DNA of 64,000 nucleotides from Paracoccus homiensis. GTDB taxonomy: Bacteria > Pseudomonadota > Alphaproteobacteria > Rhodobacterales > Rhodobacteraceae. The position numbers and the translations under genes were made by a program. Position 1 is the stretch's first letter. Every line of letters begins with the position of its first letter. Location of the stretch: contig NZ_FOHO01000015.1 in the NCBI RefSeq assembly GCF_900111675.1, positions 1-64,000 of the forward strand. The letters are read 5' to 3'. The notes below the pieces were generated by a model, which saw only the letters and a program-made list of their open reading frames with translations, was not told the origin of the DNA and did no database searches. Positions 26,380 through 35,399 of the stretch are shown here, in pieces.

Positions 26380-27237
26380 ATGCATATCGCCCCCTATGAC
26401 AACCGCAACGAACCCATCGTCGATATCGACGACGGGCTGGTTCCGCTGAACTATTTCAACATCGTGAAGCTGACGCAGGGCCAGCATTTCGACTATGCCG
26501 TGCCGGGCTACGAGACCTGCGTCGTGCCCGCGACGGGCACCGTCGATGTCGCCGTCGATGGCGCGCATTACCCCGATCTGGGCAACCGGACCGAGGATGT
26601 CTGGGACGGAGAGCCCGAGGGCGTCTATGTTCCGGTCGGGGCGAAGGTCCGGTTGACCTGCAAGTCCCCGCAGGCCGAGATCTTTGTCGCCGGCGCGAAA
26701 TACGACCGCGTGCTGGAGCCCTTCGACGTCCGCGCCGCCGATCTGGACGTGGTGCAATACGGGTCCGACGACACCAAGACCCACCGCAAGATCAAGCACA
26801 TCCTGGGGTCGAACCACCATGACCGCGTGGGTCGACTGCTGGTCTCGGAGCTGTTCACGGTGGGCGAGGGCGGCTGGTCCGGCTTTCCCAGCCACAAGCA
26901 CGACACCGACCGCAAGGCCGACGATGGCAGCATGGCCGAAACGCGCCATGACGAGACCTACAATTTCCGCTTCAAGCCGAATTACGGGTCCGGCCTGCAG
27001 ATGCTCCAGCGCGAGGATGGCAAGCCGGGCGATGCCTATCACATCGTGGACGGATCGACGATCTGCCTCGACAAGGGCTATCATCCCTGCGCGGTGCTGC
27101 CGGGTTACCAGATGTATTATTTCACCATCCTCGGCGGTTTCAGCCAGCGCAGCCTGAAGCAGCATTTCCAGCCGACCCATGCGCACCAGTTGCACACGAT
27201 CCCCGGCATCATGGACATGGTGAGCAAGTTCAAATGA
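26380..27237 (+). CDS. iolB: 5-deoxy-glucuronate isomerase
   Basis: A 285-residue IolB/KduI-like double cupin. The metal site is recognisable in FPSHKHDTDRKADDG followed by the HDETYNFRF segment and a late THAHQLHTIPG histidine cluster. It isomerises 5-deoxyglucuronate to 5-dehydro-2-deoxygluconate. AAGGAAAG precedes the ATG by 6 bp, and the 3' end overlaps the aldolase gene by ATGA. Confidence 0.9.
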   Translation: MHIAPYDNRNEPIVDIDDGLVPLNYFNIVKLTQGQHFDYAVPGYETCVVPATGTVDVAVDGAHYPDLGNRTEDVWDGEPEGVYVPVGAKVRLTCKSPQAEIFVAGAKYDRVLEPFDVRAADLDVVQYGSDDTKTHRKIKHILGSNHHDRVGRLLVSELFTVGEGGWSGFPSHKHDTDRKADDGSMAETRHDETYNFRFKPNYGSGLQMLQREDGKPGDAYHIVDGSTICLDKGYHPCAVLPGYQMYYFTILGGFSQRSLKQHFQPTHAHQLHTIPGIMDMVSKFK

Positions 27238-28064
27238 GCCTCGTGACCCTTGCCGAGGTGCTGCAACCTGCGCTGCGGGGCGGTTATGCCGTCGCGGGCC
27301 TCGTGACCTTGGGGTGGGAGGACATGCGCGCCTTCGTCGCCGCCGCCGAGGCCGAGGATTGCCCCGTGATCCTTCAGGCTGGCCCGGGCTGCCGCGCGCA
27401 TACGCCGCTGCCGGTGCTGGGCGCGATGTTCCGGCACCTGGCGCAGCACGCCTCGGTCCCGGTCGTGGCGCATCTGGATCACGGCTATACCGTCGAGGAA
27501 TGCCGCGAGGCGATCGCGTGCGGGTTCACCTCGGTCATGTTCGACGGATCGCGCAAACCCCTGGACGAGAACATCGCCCAGACCCGCGAGATCGTGCAGA
27601 TGGCCCATGCGGCGGGCGTGTCCTGCGAGGGCGAGATCGGCTTTGTCGGCTATTCCGGCGGCGATGATTCCGCCGGAACCGACCCGGACGAGGCCGCGCG
27701 ATTTGCCTTGGAAACCGGCGTGGACGCGATGGCCATCTCGGTCGGGAATGTCCATCTGCAGCGGCAGAAGGAAGGCGGCCTGGACGAAGGCCGCATCCGC
27801 GCGATCGAGGCCGTGACCGATGTGCCCCTGGTGATCCACGGCGGATCGGGCGTGCCGGTGGCGCAGCGCAGCACGCTGGCGCGCGGATCGGCCATCTGCA
27901 AGTTCAATATCGGGACCGAACTGCGCATGGCCTTCGGCCAATCGCTGCGCGAGGCCGTCACCCGCGATCCGGAACGGTTTGATCGGGTGCAGATCCTCAG
28001 GGAAACCCACGATCCGGTCGTCGCCGCCGCAAGGAGGGTTCTGGCCGCGCTGAAATCGGGCTAG
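27234..28064 (+). CDS. Class II aldolase, probable DKGP aldolase (IolJ role)
   Basis: A 276-residue zinc-dependent fructose-bisphosphate-aldolase-like protein. HLDHGYTVEECREAI holds the catalytic Asp and a zinc His, EGEIGFVGYSGGDD a metal-site Glu, and VGNVHL and VIHGGSGVP the other histidines. After IolC, the pathway needs an aldolase to split the phosphorylated intermediate into dihydroxyacetone phosphate and malonate semialdehyde; this gene closes that step. iolA for the semialdehyde is not in the window. Confidence 0.82.
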   Translation: MSLVTLAEVLQPALRGGYAVAGLVTLGWEDMRAFVAAAEAEDCPVILQAGPGCRAHTPLPVLGAMFRHLAQHASVPVVAHLDHGYTVEECREAIACGFTSVMFDGSRKPLDENIAQTREIVQMAHAAGVSCEGEIGFVGYSGGDDSAGTDPDEAARFALETGVDAMAISVGNVHLQRQKEGGLDEGRIRAIEAVTDVPLVIHGGSGVPVAQRSTLARGSAICKFNIGTELRMAFGQSLREAVTRDPERFDRVQILRETHDPVVAAARRVLAALKSG

Positions 28065-28073
28065 GCGGTCGGT

Positions 28074-29000
28074 TCAGGTGGCGGCGGGCGTGACATAGCT
28101 TTCAAGTTCGCGTTTCAGGGTCGCCGCGAAAGCCTGCGAGATCCGCGACAGGGGGCGGTGCATCGGCGTCACGATGGCCACGGAAAACGGCACCACCGGG
28201 GCGAAGGGGCGAAAGACCACTTGCGGGTGTTCGGGATGGGCCAGCCGATAGCTTTCGGCGGTCAGCTGATCGACCACGGCGCAAGCCAGCCCTGTCTCGA
28301 CAAAGGACAGCAGCGGATAGAAATACTGCGTCTCGAACCGGGGATGGAAGGGAACGCCCGCCTGTGCAAAGGCCTGCGAGGTCAGGCGATAGGTGACATG
28401 GCCCGGATACAGTGCCGCCAGATCGCGTTCACGCAGATCCTGCGGGGCAATGACGGGCCGCGCGGCCAGAGGATCGCCCGCAGGCAAGGCGCAGACGCAG
28501 TTCAATGTCACGCGGTCATGCGTCAGCAGGCCATTGTCGGGGATGTCCTCATCGCTCCAATCCGCAAGCCCCACGTCGAATTGTTGCGTCGCGATCAGGT
28601 GACGCACCTGGGCCGAGCTGCGCGTCAGCAGCGCGATGTTCAGACCCGTGCGCGTGCTGGCGAAACGCGCGATCAGCCGCGGGATCAGCACGACCGAGGG
28701 GCCGGGCATCGACACCATCCGCAACTGTCCCTGTTCCAGTTCGCCGACGCGCTTCATGTTCATTTCGACCGTGCGCATCCGGTCCATGATGTCTTGGGTT
28801 TCGGCGAAAAGATAATGCGCTTCGGGAACGGGCAGCAATTGACCCGAACGGCGGATGAACAGCTTGTAGCCCAGTTCCTGTTCCAGATTGGCGACCATCG
28901 CGCTGATCGCGGGTTGGGTGCGGTTCAGGTTGCGCGCGGCCTCGCTGAAGGATCCGCAGCGCATCACCTCGTGAAAGACGGTCAGTTGCTTGCTGTTCAT
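28074..29000 (-). CDS. LysR-family regulator of a TTT operon
   Basis: A 308-residue regulator with an N-terminal HTH (LTVFHEVMRCGSFSEAARNLNRTQPAISAMVANLEQELG) and a periplasmic-binding-like effector domain. ATG 29000 is preceded by AGGGGG; a longer upstream reading frame lacks such support. It diverges from the tripartite transporter genes, and a TGATCAA dyad lies in the 262-bp gap. It probably activates that operon in response to the imported acid. Confidence 0.85.
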   Translation of the reverse strand: MNSKQLTVFHEVMRCGSFSEAARNLNRTQPAISAMVANLEQELGYKLFIRRSGQLLPVPEAHYLFAETQDIMDRMRTVEMNMKRVGELEQGQLRMVSMPGPSVVLIPRLIARFASTRTGLNIALLTRSSAQVRHLIATQQFDVGLADWSDEDIPDNGLLTHDRVTLNCVCALPAGDPLAARPVIAPQDLRERDLAALYPGHVTYRLTSQAFAQAGVPFHPRFETQYFYPLLSFVETGLACAVVDQLTAESYRLAHPEHPQVVFRPFAPVVPFSVAIVTPMHRPLSRISQAFAATLKRELESYVTPAAT

Positions 29001-29088
29001 GCGGCCCCCTGAAATCCTGCGCTCAGGGTGCCCATAAGAAAAATCGTTGGAAAGCAAAAAATTTCAAATTTGCTTTTATATGACAGTT

Positions 29089-29105
29089 TGATCAAAGCTT
29101 GATCA
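29089..29105. promoter_or_regulatory. Inverted repeat in lysR-tctB gap
   Basis: TGATCAA and TTGATCA are perfect 7-bp inverted arms with a 3-bp spacer, in an AT-rich part of the 29001-29262 gap. Position and symmetry fit a LysR binding site (T-N11-A type). A second AT-rich symmetric stretch, AAATT-TCA-AATTT, lies about 25 bp to the left. Confidence 0.45.
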
Positions 29106-29262
29106 CAGAAAACAAGACGCCGATCAACGGCGAGGCTGAACAACAGGGGCGGCGCGACAGGCGTCGAGGAATGATGGTCGTACAGATGATGGCGACCGGG
29201 GTGCCGCTTTGGCATCGCGCCGGTCCATGCCCGAATGCGTTTCCCGGATCCAGGTGTCGATC

Positions 29263-29727
29263 ATGACACGCCGGCATCTGGATGTGATCCTGTGTTCGGT
29301 GCTGATCGTGGCCGGGGTCCTGATCCTGACGCTGGATGGGCTGGCGCAGGGCGGGGTGGAAACGCAGCTGGGTTCGATGCTGATGCCGCGCGTGGTGGCC
29401 TCGCTGATTATCCTGTTTTCGCTGATGATCGGGCTGCCGTCGCTGCGCGGCATCCTGCAGGACCGCCCGCTATTGCCGACCGAACTGATCGAGGCCGAAG
29501 GGCTGGACGGGGTCGTGATCTATATCGCGATCTTCACTGCCTATTGGTGGGCGCTGCCAATCCTTGGCTTTCTGGTCGCGACGCCCGCCGTGATCCTTGC
29601 CGTGGCGGTGCTGTTGGGTGGTCGGTCATGGATGCCGATCCTGGCGATGTCGCTGATCACGCCCACAATCATCTTCTATGGCTGCCGCGAACTGATCCGC
29701 GTCTACCTGCCCGAATGGTCGTTCTGA
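29263..29727 (+). CDS. TTT small membrane subunit, TctB-like
   Basis: A 154-residue integral membrane protein with about four hydrophobic segments and the usual poor sequence conservation of TctB. It is followed directly by a TctA gene and then a TctC gene. I chose ATG 29263 (MTRRHLDVI), which starts just before the first membrane helix; in-frame ATGs at 29209 and 29227 would add an unusual polar leader. The assignment comes from size, topology and gene order. Confidence 0.75.
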   Translation: MTRRHLDVILCSVLIVAGVLILTLDGLAQGGVETQLGSMLMPRVVASLIILFSLMIGLPSLRGILQDRPLLPTELIEAEGLDGVVIYIAIFTAYWWALPILGFLVATPAVILAVAVLLGGRSWMPILAMSLITPTIIFYGCRELIRVYLPEWSF

Positions 29728-29734
29728 GGTCGTG

Positions 29735-31252
29735 ATGTTCAGCAATATCTTTCAAGGCTTTGCCACCGTCATGTCCGCAGGTCCGCTGCTGGGGATCGTG
29801 CTGGGTGTCTGTGTCGGTATCGTGTTTGGCGCCATTCCCGGCATCTCGGCGATCATGGCCATCGCGATCATCCTGCCGCTGACCTTCTATGTCGATCCGA
29901 TCGTCGGGATCACCATGCTGCTGGCCGTCTACAAGGCCGGGATCTATGGCGGTTCAATCTCGGCGATTCTGATCAACACGCCGGGGGCGGCGGCCTCGTT
30001 CCTGACCTCGCTGGATGGTCACGCGCTGGCACGCAGCGGCAAGGCGGGCAAGGCGCTGTGCATGTCGCTTTATGCCTCGGTCACGGGCGAGATGCTGGCG
30101 ACGCTGGTGCTGATTTTCGTGGCGGCGCCGATCTCGCTGATCTCTTTGCAGGCGGGTCCGATCGAAAAGGTCTGGTTGCTGGTCTTTGCCTTCACGGTCG
30201 TCGGTTCGATGACGGGGGAATCGGTGCCTCGCGGCTTGCTGTCCTGCTGCCTGGGGATGATGTTCGCAATGGTCGGCATGTCGTCGCTGACCGGTGCGGT
30301 GCGGCTGACCTTCGGCATTCCCGATCTGATGAGCGGCTTTACTTTCCTTCCGGTGCTGATCGGCGTTCTGGTCATGCCCGAGGTGATCGACGCGGTCCGC
30401 CGCCGCAAGACACCGCATCAGGATCTGGTTCTGAAAGTTTCGGACGACCCTGCCGATAGCCGCGTCAGCCTGCGCGAATACCGGTCTGTGCTGGGCACGA
30501 TCATCAAATCCTCGGGGATCGGGACGGTCATCGGCGCGCTGCCGGGGCTTGGGTCCAGCGCGGCGGCCTTTCTGGCCTATGGCGAGGCCAAGCGCAGTTC
30601 GAAGAACCCCGAGGAATTCGGCAAGGGCTCGCTTCACGGCATCGCCGCGGCTGAATCCTCGAACAATGCGGTCTGCGGGTCCAGCATGATCCCGATGCTG
30701 ACGCTCAGCATTCCGGGCGATGACGTGACCGCGCTGCTGATGGGGGCTTTCCTGATCCACGGGATCACGCCGGGGCCGACGATCTTCTATGAACATACCG
30801 ATGTGATCTACGCGATCTTCGCGGGGTTCCTGCTGGTCGATCTGTTCCTGCTGGTCATTGCCCGCTTTGGGTTTCCGCTGTGGATGCGTGTCGCCTCGGT
30901 CCCGCCCTATTTCATCTTTCCCTGCGTGACCGTCTTTGCGGTCGTGGGCGCCTTTACCGCCAATCAAAGCCTGTCCGACGTGATGATCCTGATGGTCTTT
31001 ACGCTGCTGGGCTACGGGATGCGGCTGGTCGGGCTGAACCCCGCCGCCTTCATCATCGGGTTCATCCTGATGCCGCTTCTGGAACAGAACCTGGATCAGG
31101 CGGTGTCGATCGTGGGGGGCGATTACCTGCGGATGCTGGCTTCGCCCATCGGGTGGATCTTTATCGGATTGTCGGTTCTGTCGGTGGTTTCGGCCATCCG
31201 GTCGAACCGGCGCGGACGTCGAAAAGCAGCGGCCCTTGCTGCCGCTGAATAA
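29735..31252 (+). CDS. TTT large membrane subunit, TctA
   Basis: A 505-residue multi-helix permease of the tripartite tricarboxylate transporter family. The repeated family motifs GAIPGISAIMAIAI (first half) and GALPGLGSSAAAFLAYGEAK (second half) are both present. It also has GVLVMPEVIDAV and LSIPGDDVTALLMGAF. ATG 29735 has GAGG 5 bp upstream. It moves a carboxylate-type substrate delivered by the TctC protein, driven by an ion gradient. Confidence 0.9.
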   Translation: MFSNIFQGFATVMSAGPLLGIVLGVCVGIVFGAIPGISAIMAIAIILPLTFYVDPIVGITMLLAVYKAGIYGGSISAILINTPGAAASFLTSLDGHALARSGKAGKALCMSLYASVTGEMLATLVLIFVAAPISLISLQAGPIEKVWLLVFAFTVVGSMTGESVPRGLLSCCLGMMFAMVGMSSLTGAVRLTFGIPDLMSGFTFLPVLIGVLVMPEVIDAVRRRKTPHQDLVLKVSDDPADSRVSLREYRSVLGTIIKSSGIGTVIGALPGLGSSAAAFLAYGEAKRSSKNPEEFGKGSLHGIAAAESSNNAVCGSSMIPMLTLSIPGDDVTALLMGAFLIHGITPGPTIFYEHTDVIYAIFAGFLLVDLFLLVIARFGFPLWMRVASVPPYFIFPCVTVFAVVGAFTANQSLSDVMILMVFTLLGYGMRLVGLNPAAFIIGFILMPLLEQNLDQAVSIVGGDYLRMLASPIGWIFIGLSVLSVVSAIRSNRRGRRKAAALAAAE

Positions 31253-31274
31253 CATCTCAACAGGAGTGACTGAC

Positions 31275-32213
31275 ATGACCTTGCTAAAGCTGATCGCGGC
31301 CGGTTCCACCGCCCTGACCATGCTGGCCGCGCCCGCGCTGGCCGAATATCCCGAAAAGCCGATCAAGGTAATCGTGCCTTGGGGTGCGGGGGGCGATTCC
31401 GACCTGACCACCCGTGTCTGGGCCGATGCGATGGAAGAGGTGCTGGGCGTGCCGGTTGCCGTCATCAACAAGGTCGGGGGCACCGGCGTCGTGGGCACGA
31501 CCGAGGTCGCCAATGCCAAGCCCGATGGCTATACGCTTTTGAATGCGGGTCTCAGCAATGTGCTGGTCACGCCGAATTTCGCGCAGGTTCCCTATGATTT
31601 CGACAGCTTCACCCCGGTCGTGAAACTGTCCTCGGTTCCGCTTGGCCTGCTGGTCAAGGCCGACAGCCCGTATCAGGACTTTGCCGGTTTCGTGGCCGGG
31701 ACCAAGGAACAGACCGTGACGCAGGGGTCGTGGGGTGCGGCCTCGTCGGGGACCATCCTGGCCAGCATCATCGCCGATCAGGCCGACTATCAGGTGAACT
31801 ATGTCCATGCGAACACCACGTCGGAATCCATGGTGTCGCTGATCGGCGGGCATATCGACAGCGCGGTCTCTTTTCCCCCGGCCTTCGATCCGCATCTGAA
31901 ATCGGGGGCAGCGCGTCTTTTGGCGGTGAACACGGCATCGGACGCCTATCCCGATGTGCCCAGCTTTGCCGATCTGGGCGTTACCGGCGATTTCGAAGGC
32001 TGGTCGGGCATTTTCGCCCCGAAGGATGTCCCGCAAGAGGTGGTCGATACCCTGATCGAGGCTTCCACCAAAGCGATGCAGGATCCCAAGGTGATCGAGG
32101 CGTTCGCCAATATGGGCGCGACGGTCGATTATCGCCACGGTCAGGATTGGATCGATGACATGCGTCAGACCTATGGCATCATGACCGACGCCGCGGCGAA
32201 AATGTCGAACTGA
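31275..32213 (+). CDS. TTT substrate-binding protein, TctC/Bug family
   Basis: A 312-residue periplasmic protein. Its signal peptide ends at LAAPALAEYP. The Bug-family opening YPEKPIKVIVPWGAGGDSD, NKVGGTGVVGTTEVA and PDGYTLL are present. AGGAG lies 8 bp before the ATG. A stem-loop follows the gene. Bug proteins bind carboxylates or amino acids; the linked FAD enzyme and racemase suggest an amino-acid-like ligand here. Confidence 0.9.
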   Translation: MTLLKLIAAGSTALTMLAAPALAEYPEKPIKVIVPWGAGGDSDLTTRVWADAMEEVLGVPVAVINKVGGTGVVGTTEVANAKPDGYTLLNAGLSNVLVTPNFAQVPYDFDSFTPVVKLSSVPLGLLVKADSPYQDFAGFVAGTKEQTVTQGSWGAASSGTILASIIADQADYQVNYVHANTTSESMVSLIGGHIDSAVSFPPAFDPHLKSGAARLLAVNTASDAYPDVPSFADLGVTGDFEGWSGIFAPKDVPQEVVDTLIEASTKAMQDPKVIEAFANMGATVDYRHGQDWIDDMRQTYGIMTDAAAKMSN

Positions 32214-32219
32214 TCCGAC

Positions 32220-32248
32220 GCGGGCGCCCCTTTTTCCGGGGTGCCCGC
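32220..32248 (+). terminator. Hairpin after TctC gene
   Basis: An 11-bp stem (GCGGGCGCCCC with GGGGTGCCCGC, one G-U pair) closes a 7-nt TTTTTCC loop directly after the stop codon. The next gene is on the same strand 38 bp on, so this is probably an attenuating or mRNA-stabilising element. Confidence 0.6.
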
Positions 32249-32285
32249 GCCTTTCGGCGACTGCAGAACATCTTCGGGAAAAGAC

Positions 32286-33533
32286 ATGTCACGGGACGAC
32301 AACGTCACCGCAATCATTGGCGGTGGGATCATTGGGATATGCTGTGCGCTGTATCTGCAGGAACAGGGGTTCCGGGTGCAGATCATCGACCGCGCCGGGG
32401 ACGACGAACAGCGGGCCTCTTACGGCAATGCGGGCAACCTGTCGCCCTGGTCCTGCGTGCCGGAATCCGTGCCCGGCCTGTGGAAATCGGTGCCGGGCTG
32501 GCTGATCGACCCGCTGGGGCCCATGGCGGTGCGGGCAGCGCATCTGCCCGTCGCGGCCCCGTGGTTGCTGCGCTTTCTGGCCTCGGGCCGGCTTGCGCGG
32601 GTCGAACGTCAGGCGGACGCGTTGCGCGCGCTTTATGCGCCTGTGGTCGACCTGTACGAGGATCTGCTGCGCCCGACCGGCCAGTTGGATCTGATCCGGC
32701 GCTGTGTCTATGTCACGCTGTATCGCGACGCGGCAAAGGCCGATCTGGGCGCGCTTGGCTGGCGTCTGCGGCGCGAACGCGGGGCCCGGCTGCACAAGAT
32801 CAATGCCGGCGAGCTGCGCGAGGTCGAACCCGACCTGTCGCATGATTATCAGGCCGCGATCCTGACCGAGGGGCAGGGGCGCACGACCGAACCACAGCGC
32901 CTGCTGAGCCTGTTGACCGAACGTGTGCTGCATCAGGGGGGCGTGATCCACCGCGCCGATATTCGCGCCGTCAGCCCCGATCTGGACGGCGTCGACCTGC
33001 ATTGCAGCGATGGCACGCGGCGCTTTCGCCGGGTGGTGATCGCCGCCGGGGCCTGGTCTGCGCAATTGCTGAAAACGATGGGTCAGCATGTCCCGCTAGA
33101 GACCGAGCGGGGCTATCACCTGACCATCCGCGATCCCGGCGTGACCATCAACAACACCCTGATGGAGGCCGGGCGCATGGTCGTCGCCTCGACCATGGAA
33201 GGGGGGTTGCGGCTGGCGGGTACGGTCGAACTGGCGGGCCTCAAGCCGCCGCCGGATTATCGCCGCGCCAAGAACCTTGCGACCCTTGGCCGCGAGATGT
33301 TCCCCGATCTGCGCGTGGGCGAGGCGGGTGAATGGATGGGGCATCGCCCCTCATTGCCGGATTCCCTGCCGGTGATCGGTCATGCGCCGGGGCATCGTAA
33401 CGTGCTTCTGGCATTCGGGCACAGCCATCTTGGCCTGTCGGGCGGCGCACCCACGGGACGGCTGATTGCCCAGCTTGCAGCGGGTCAGCCGACCTCGATC
33501 GATCTGTCGCCGTTCCGTCTGGACCGGTTTTAG
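32286..33533 (+). CDS. FAD-dependent oxidoreductase, D-amino-acid dehydrogenase (DadA)-like
   Basis: A 415-residue DAO-family flavoprotein, close to the length of DadA. AIIGGGIIGICCALYLQEQG (about residues 9-28) binds the ADP part of FAD, ASYGNAGNLSPW is a DadA-like FAD-contact segment, and ERGYHLTI and GHSHLGLSGGAPTG occur near the C-terminus. It likely oxidises a D-amino acid or another small amine imported by the upstream TTT system, passing electrons to the respiratory chain. Confidence 0.8.
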   Translation: MSRDDNVTAIIGGGIIGICCALYLQEQGFRVQIIDRAGDDEQRASYGNAGNLSPWSCVPESVPGLWKSVPGWLIDPLGPMAVRAAHLPVAAPWLLRFLASGRLARVERQADALRALYAPVVDLYEDLLRPTGQLDLIRRCVYVTLYRDAAKADLGALGWRLRRERGARLHKINAGELREVEPDLSHDYQAAILTEGQGRTTEPQRLLSLLTERVLHQGGVIHRADIRAVSPDLDGVDLHCSDGTRRFRRVVIAAGAWSAQLLKTMGQHVPLETERGYHLTIRDPGVTINNTLMEAGRMVVASTMEGGLRLAGTVELAGLKPPPDYRRAKNLATLGREMFPDLRVGEAGEWMGHRPSLPDSLPVIGHAPGHRNVLLAFGHSHLGLSGGAPTGRLIAQLAAGQPTSIDLSPFRLDRF

Positions 33534-33551
33534 GAAGGGAGAAGCATCGTC

Positions 33552-34277
33552 ATGGCAGTCACCAAGGGTGGACGGAACATTTGCGGCCTGTCGGTCGGGG
33601 TTCTGTCGTTGGAAAGCTATTTCCCAAAGCCTCCGGGCCATATCAAGAACCCGTCAAGCCTGCCCTTCACCAGCTGCTACGAGGTTCTGCACGGGATCAC
33701 CGTGCCCGAATTGCTGAACAATCCCAGCGACGCGATGATCGACCGGCTTTGCGAGGGTGCGCGCAATCTGGAACGGCAGGGTGTGCGGGCGATCACCGGA
33801 TCATGCGGGTTTCTGGCCCTGTTTCAGCGCCAGATCGCCGAGGCCGTCTCGGTCCCCGTCTTTCTGTCGTCGCTGATCCAGCTGCCGCTTGTCCACCAGA
33901 TGACTCGCGCACCGGTCGGCGTCCTGACCGCCAGCGCCCCGGCCCTGACCGACCGGCATCTGGCCGGGGTCGGCGCACAGCATGTGCCGATCGTCGTTCA
34001 GGGACTGCAGGATTGCGAAGAATTCAGCGCCGTCATTCTGCGCAACGACCGCGACGATATGGATCTGGACAAGGTGCGGGCGGAGTTGCACGCGGCAACC
34101 AGGGCGCTGCTGGCGCGCGAGCCGCGGATCGGGGCGCTGGTGCTGGAATGCACCGATCTGCCGCCCTATGCGCATGGTTTGCAACAGGAATTCGGCCTGC
34201 CGATCTTTGACCTGATCACGCTGGCATCCATGGTCGAAAGCGCGGTCAGGCAGCAGGCCTATCCCGGTTTTTGCTGA
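33552..34277 (+). CDS. Asp/Glu-racemase superfamily protein
   Basis: A 241-residue protein with the two cysteine motifs expected for this superfamily: GSCGFLA (Cys85) and LECTDLPPYA (Cys200). FTSCYEVLHG and PVFLSSLIQLPLV are also family-like. Relatives include aspartate/glutamate and hydantoin racemases and maleate isomerase. Following a DadA-like gene, a role in interconverting L- and D-forms of the transported compound is plausible. Its 3' end overlaps the convergent lacI gene by 19 bp. Confidence 0.68.
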   Translation: MAVTKGGRNICGLSVGVLSLESYFPKPPGHIKNPSSLPFTSCYEVLHGITVPELLNNPSDAMIDRLCEGARNLERQGVRAITGSCGFLALFQRQIAEAVSVPVFLSSLIQLPLVHQMTRAPVGVLTASAPALTDRHLAGVGAQHVPIVVQGLQDCEEFSAVILRNDRDDMDLDKVRAELHAATRALLAREPRIGALVLECTDLPPYAHGLQQEFGLPIFDLITLASMVESAVRQQAYPGFC

Positions 34278-35287
34278 ACGGGCCTGGCCGGGGGTGCGGT
34301 CGTGTCCCGCACCACCAGTCGTGCCGTCAGTTCCGATACCGTGGGCGGCATCGTCGGATCCTCGATCCTGTCCAGCAACGCACGCGCCAGACGACGGCCC
34401 AGCTTTTGCGGTGATACCGACATGGTCGTCAAAGGCGGTGTCGCCACGGCGGCGTCCTGAATGTCGTCAAAGCCCACGATGGACAGGTCGCGACCCGGCT
34501 GCAACCCAAGGCGCAACAGGGCCAGACTTGCGCCAAGGGCGACCATATCGCCGTTGCAGACGAGGGCGGTAACGTCGGGATGCGCCTGCAGCAGAGCCGT
34601 CATCGCATCCATCCCGGCCAGCTTGTCGCCCTCACAATCCCAGATCAGTCCGGGGCCAAGGCCGCGTTCGGACATCACCTTGCGATAGCCCCGAATACGC
34701 TCGCGCCGCACGATGGGCATGCCGGTCCCGCCCAGATAGACGATCCGGCAATGGCCCAGATCGGCAAGGTGATTGGTCGCGGCGGCCGTGCCTTCGGCAT
34801 TGCGGATCCCCACGTGATCCAGTTCGGGCCGGACATGGCGCAGGAACGTGACAGTCGGAATGCCATGCGTCGCCAGAAGGTCGAAACTTGCGTCGGGCGT
34901 GTTCATCGCCGGCACCCATAGCAGGCCGCCACGCCCGTGCCGGATAAAGGCCTGCAACTGACGATCCTGCCGGTCGGCGTCGTCGCGCGTATCGACGATG
35001 CTGACCATATAACCTTCGGCCTCCAGCAGATCGACGACGCCGGACACCACCTCGGCGTTGAAGGGGTTCATCAACTGATTGATGACAAAGCCGATTTCCC
35101 GGTTCTCGCCCGACCGCATCGCGGCTGCGCGGGAATCGGGGACGTAATGCAGCAGTTGCGCCGCCTTCAGCACCTTGTCGCGGGTCTGTTCGGAAATGCG
35201 CCCGGTTCCGCGCAGGACCTGGCTGACCGTGGGCACCGACACGCCTGCCTTTTCTGCGACTGTCGCAAGCGTGGGTTTGCCCGACAT
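34259..35287 (-). CDS. LacI-family regulator of the glycosylglycerate operon
   Basis: A 342-residue regulator with HTH TLATVAEKAGVSVPTVSQVLRG near the N-terminus and a sugar-binding-like effector domain (IGFVINQLMNPFNAEVV, then the SIVGFDDI signature). ATG 35287 has AGAAGG 8 bp upstream. It diverges from the importer-hydrolase operon starting at 35585. A LacI-type dyad overlaps a TTGACA promoter of that operon, so it is the probable repressor. Confidence 0.87.
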   Translation of the reverse strand: MSGKPTLATVAEKAGVSVPTVSQVLRGTGRISEQTRDKVLKAAQLLHYVPDSRAAAMRSGENREIGFVINQLMNPFNAEVVSGVVDLLEAEGYMVSIVDTRDDADRQDRQLQAFIRHGRGGLLWVPAMNTPDASFDLLATHGIPTVTFLRHVRPELDHVGIRNAEGTAAATNHLADLGHCRIVYLGGTGMPIVRRERIRGYRKVMSERGLGPGLIWDCEGDKLAGMDAMTALLQAHPDVTALVCNGDMVALGASLALLRLGLQPGRDLSIVGFDDIQDAAVATPPLTTMSVSPQKLGRRLARALLDRIEDPTMPPTVSELTARLVVRDTTAPPARPVQQKPG

Positions 35288-35313
35288 GGAACGGCCTTCT
35301 GGTAGAACGATTA

Positions 35314-35328
35314 GGCACAATATGTGCC
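35314..35328. promoter_or_regulatory. Perfect dyad upstream of lacI
   Basis: GGCACA-ATA-TGTGCC is a perfect 6-bp inverted repeat with a 3-bp spacer, 27 bp before the lacI start. It could be an autoregulatory or co-regulator site. Confidence 0.35.
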
Positions 35329-35399
35329 GCGATATCATGTGAAAATCAAGCGATGGCTGTGATTCTGAGGGGGCTTTGCGACGGGCCGCGCATATTCGT

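Noticed and set aside
29209..29262. Longer N-terminus for the TctB-like protein
   Set aside because: It would add a polar 18-residue leader before the first membrane helix without a better ribosome site; kept only as an alternative start.
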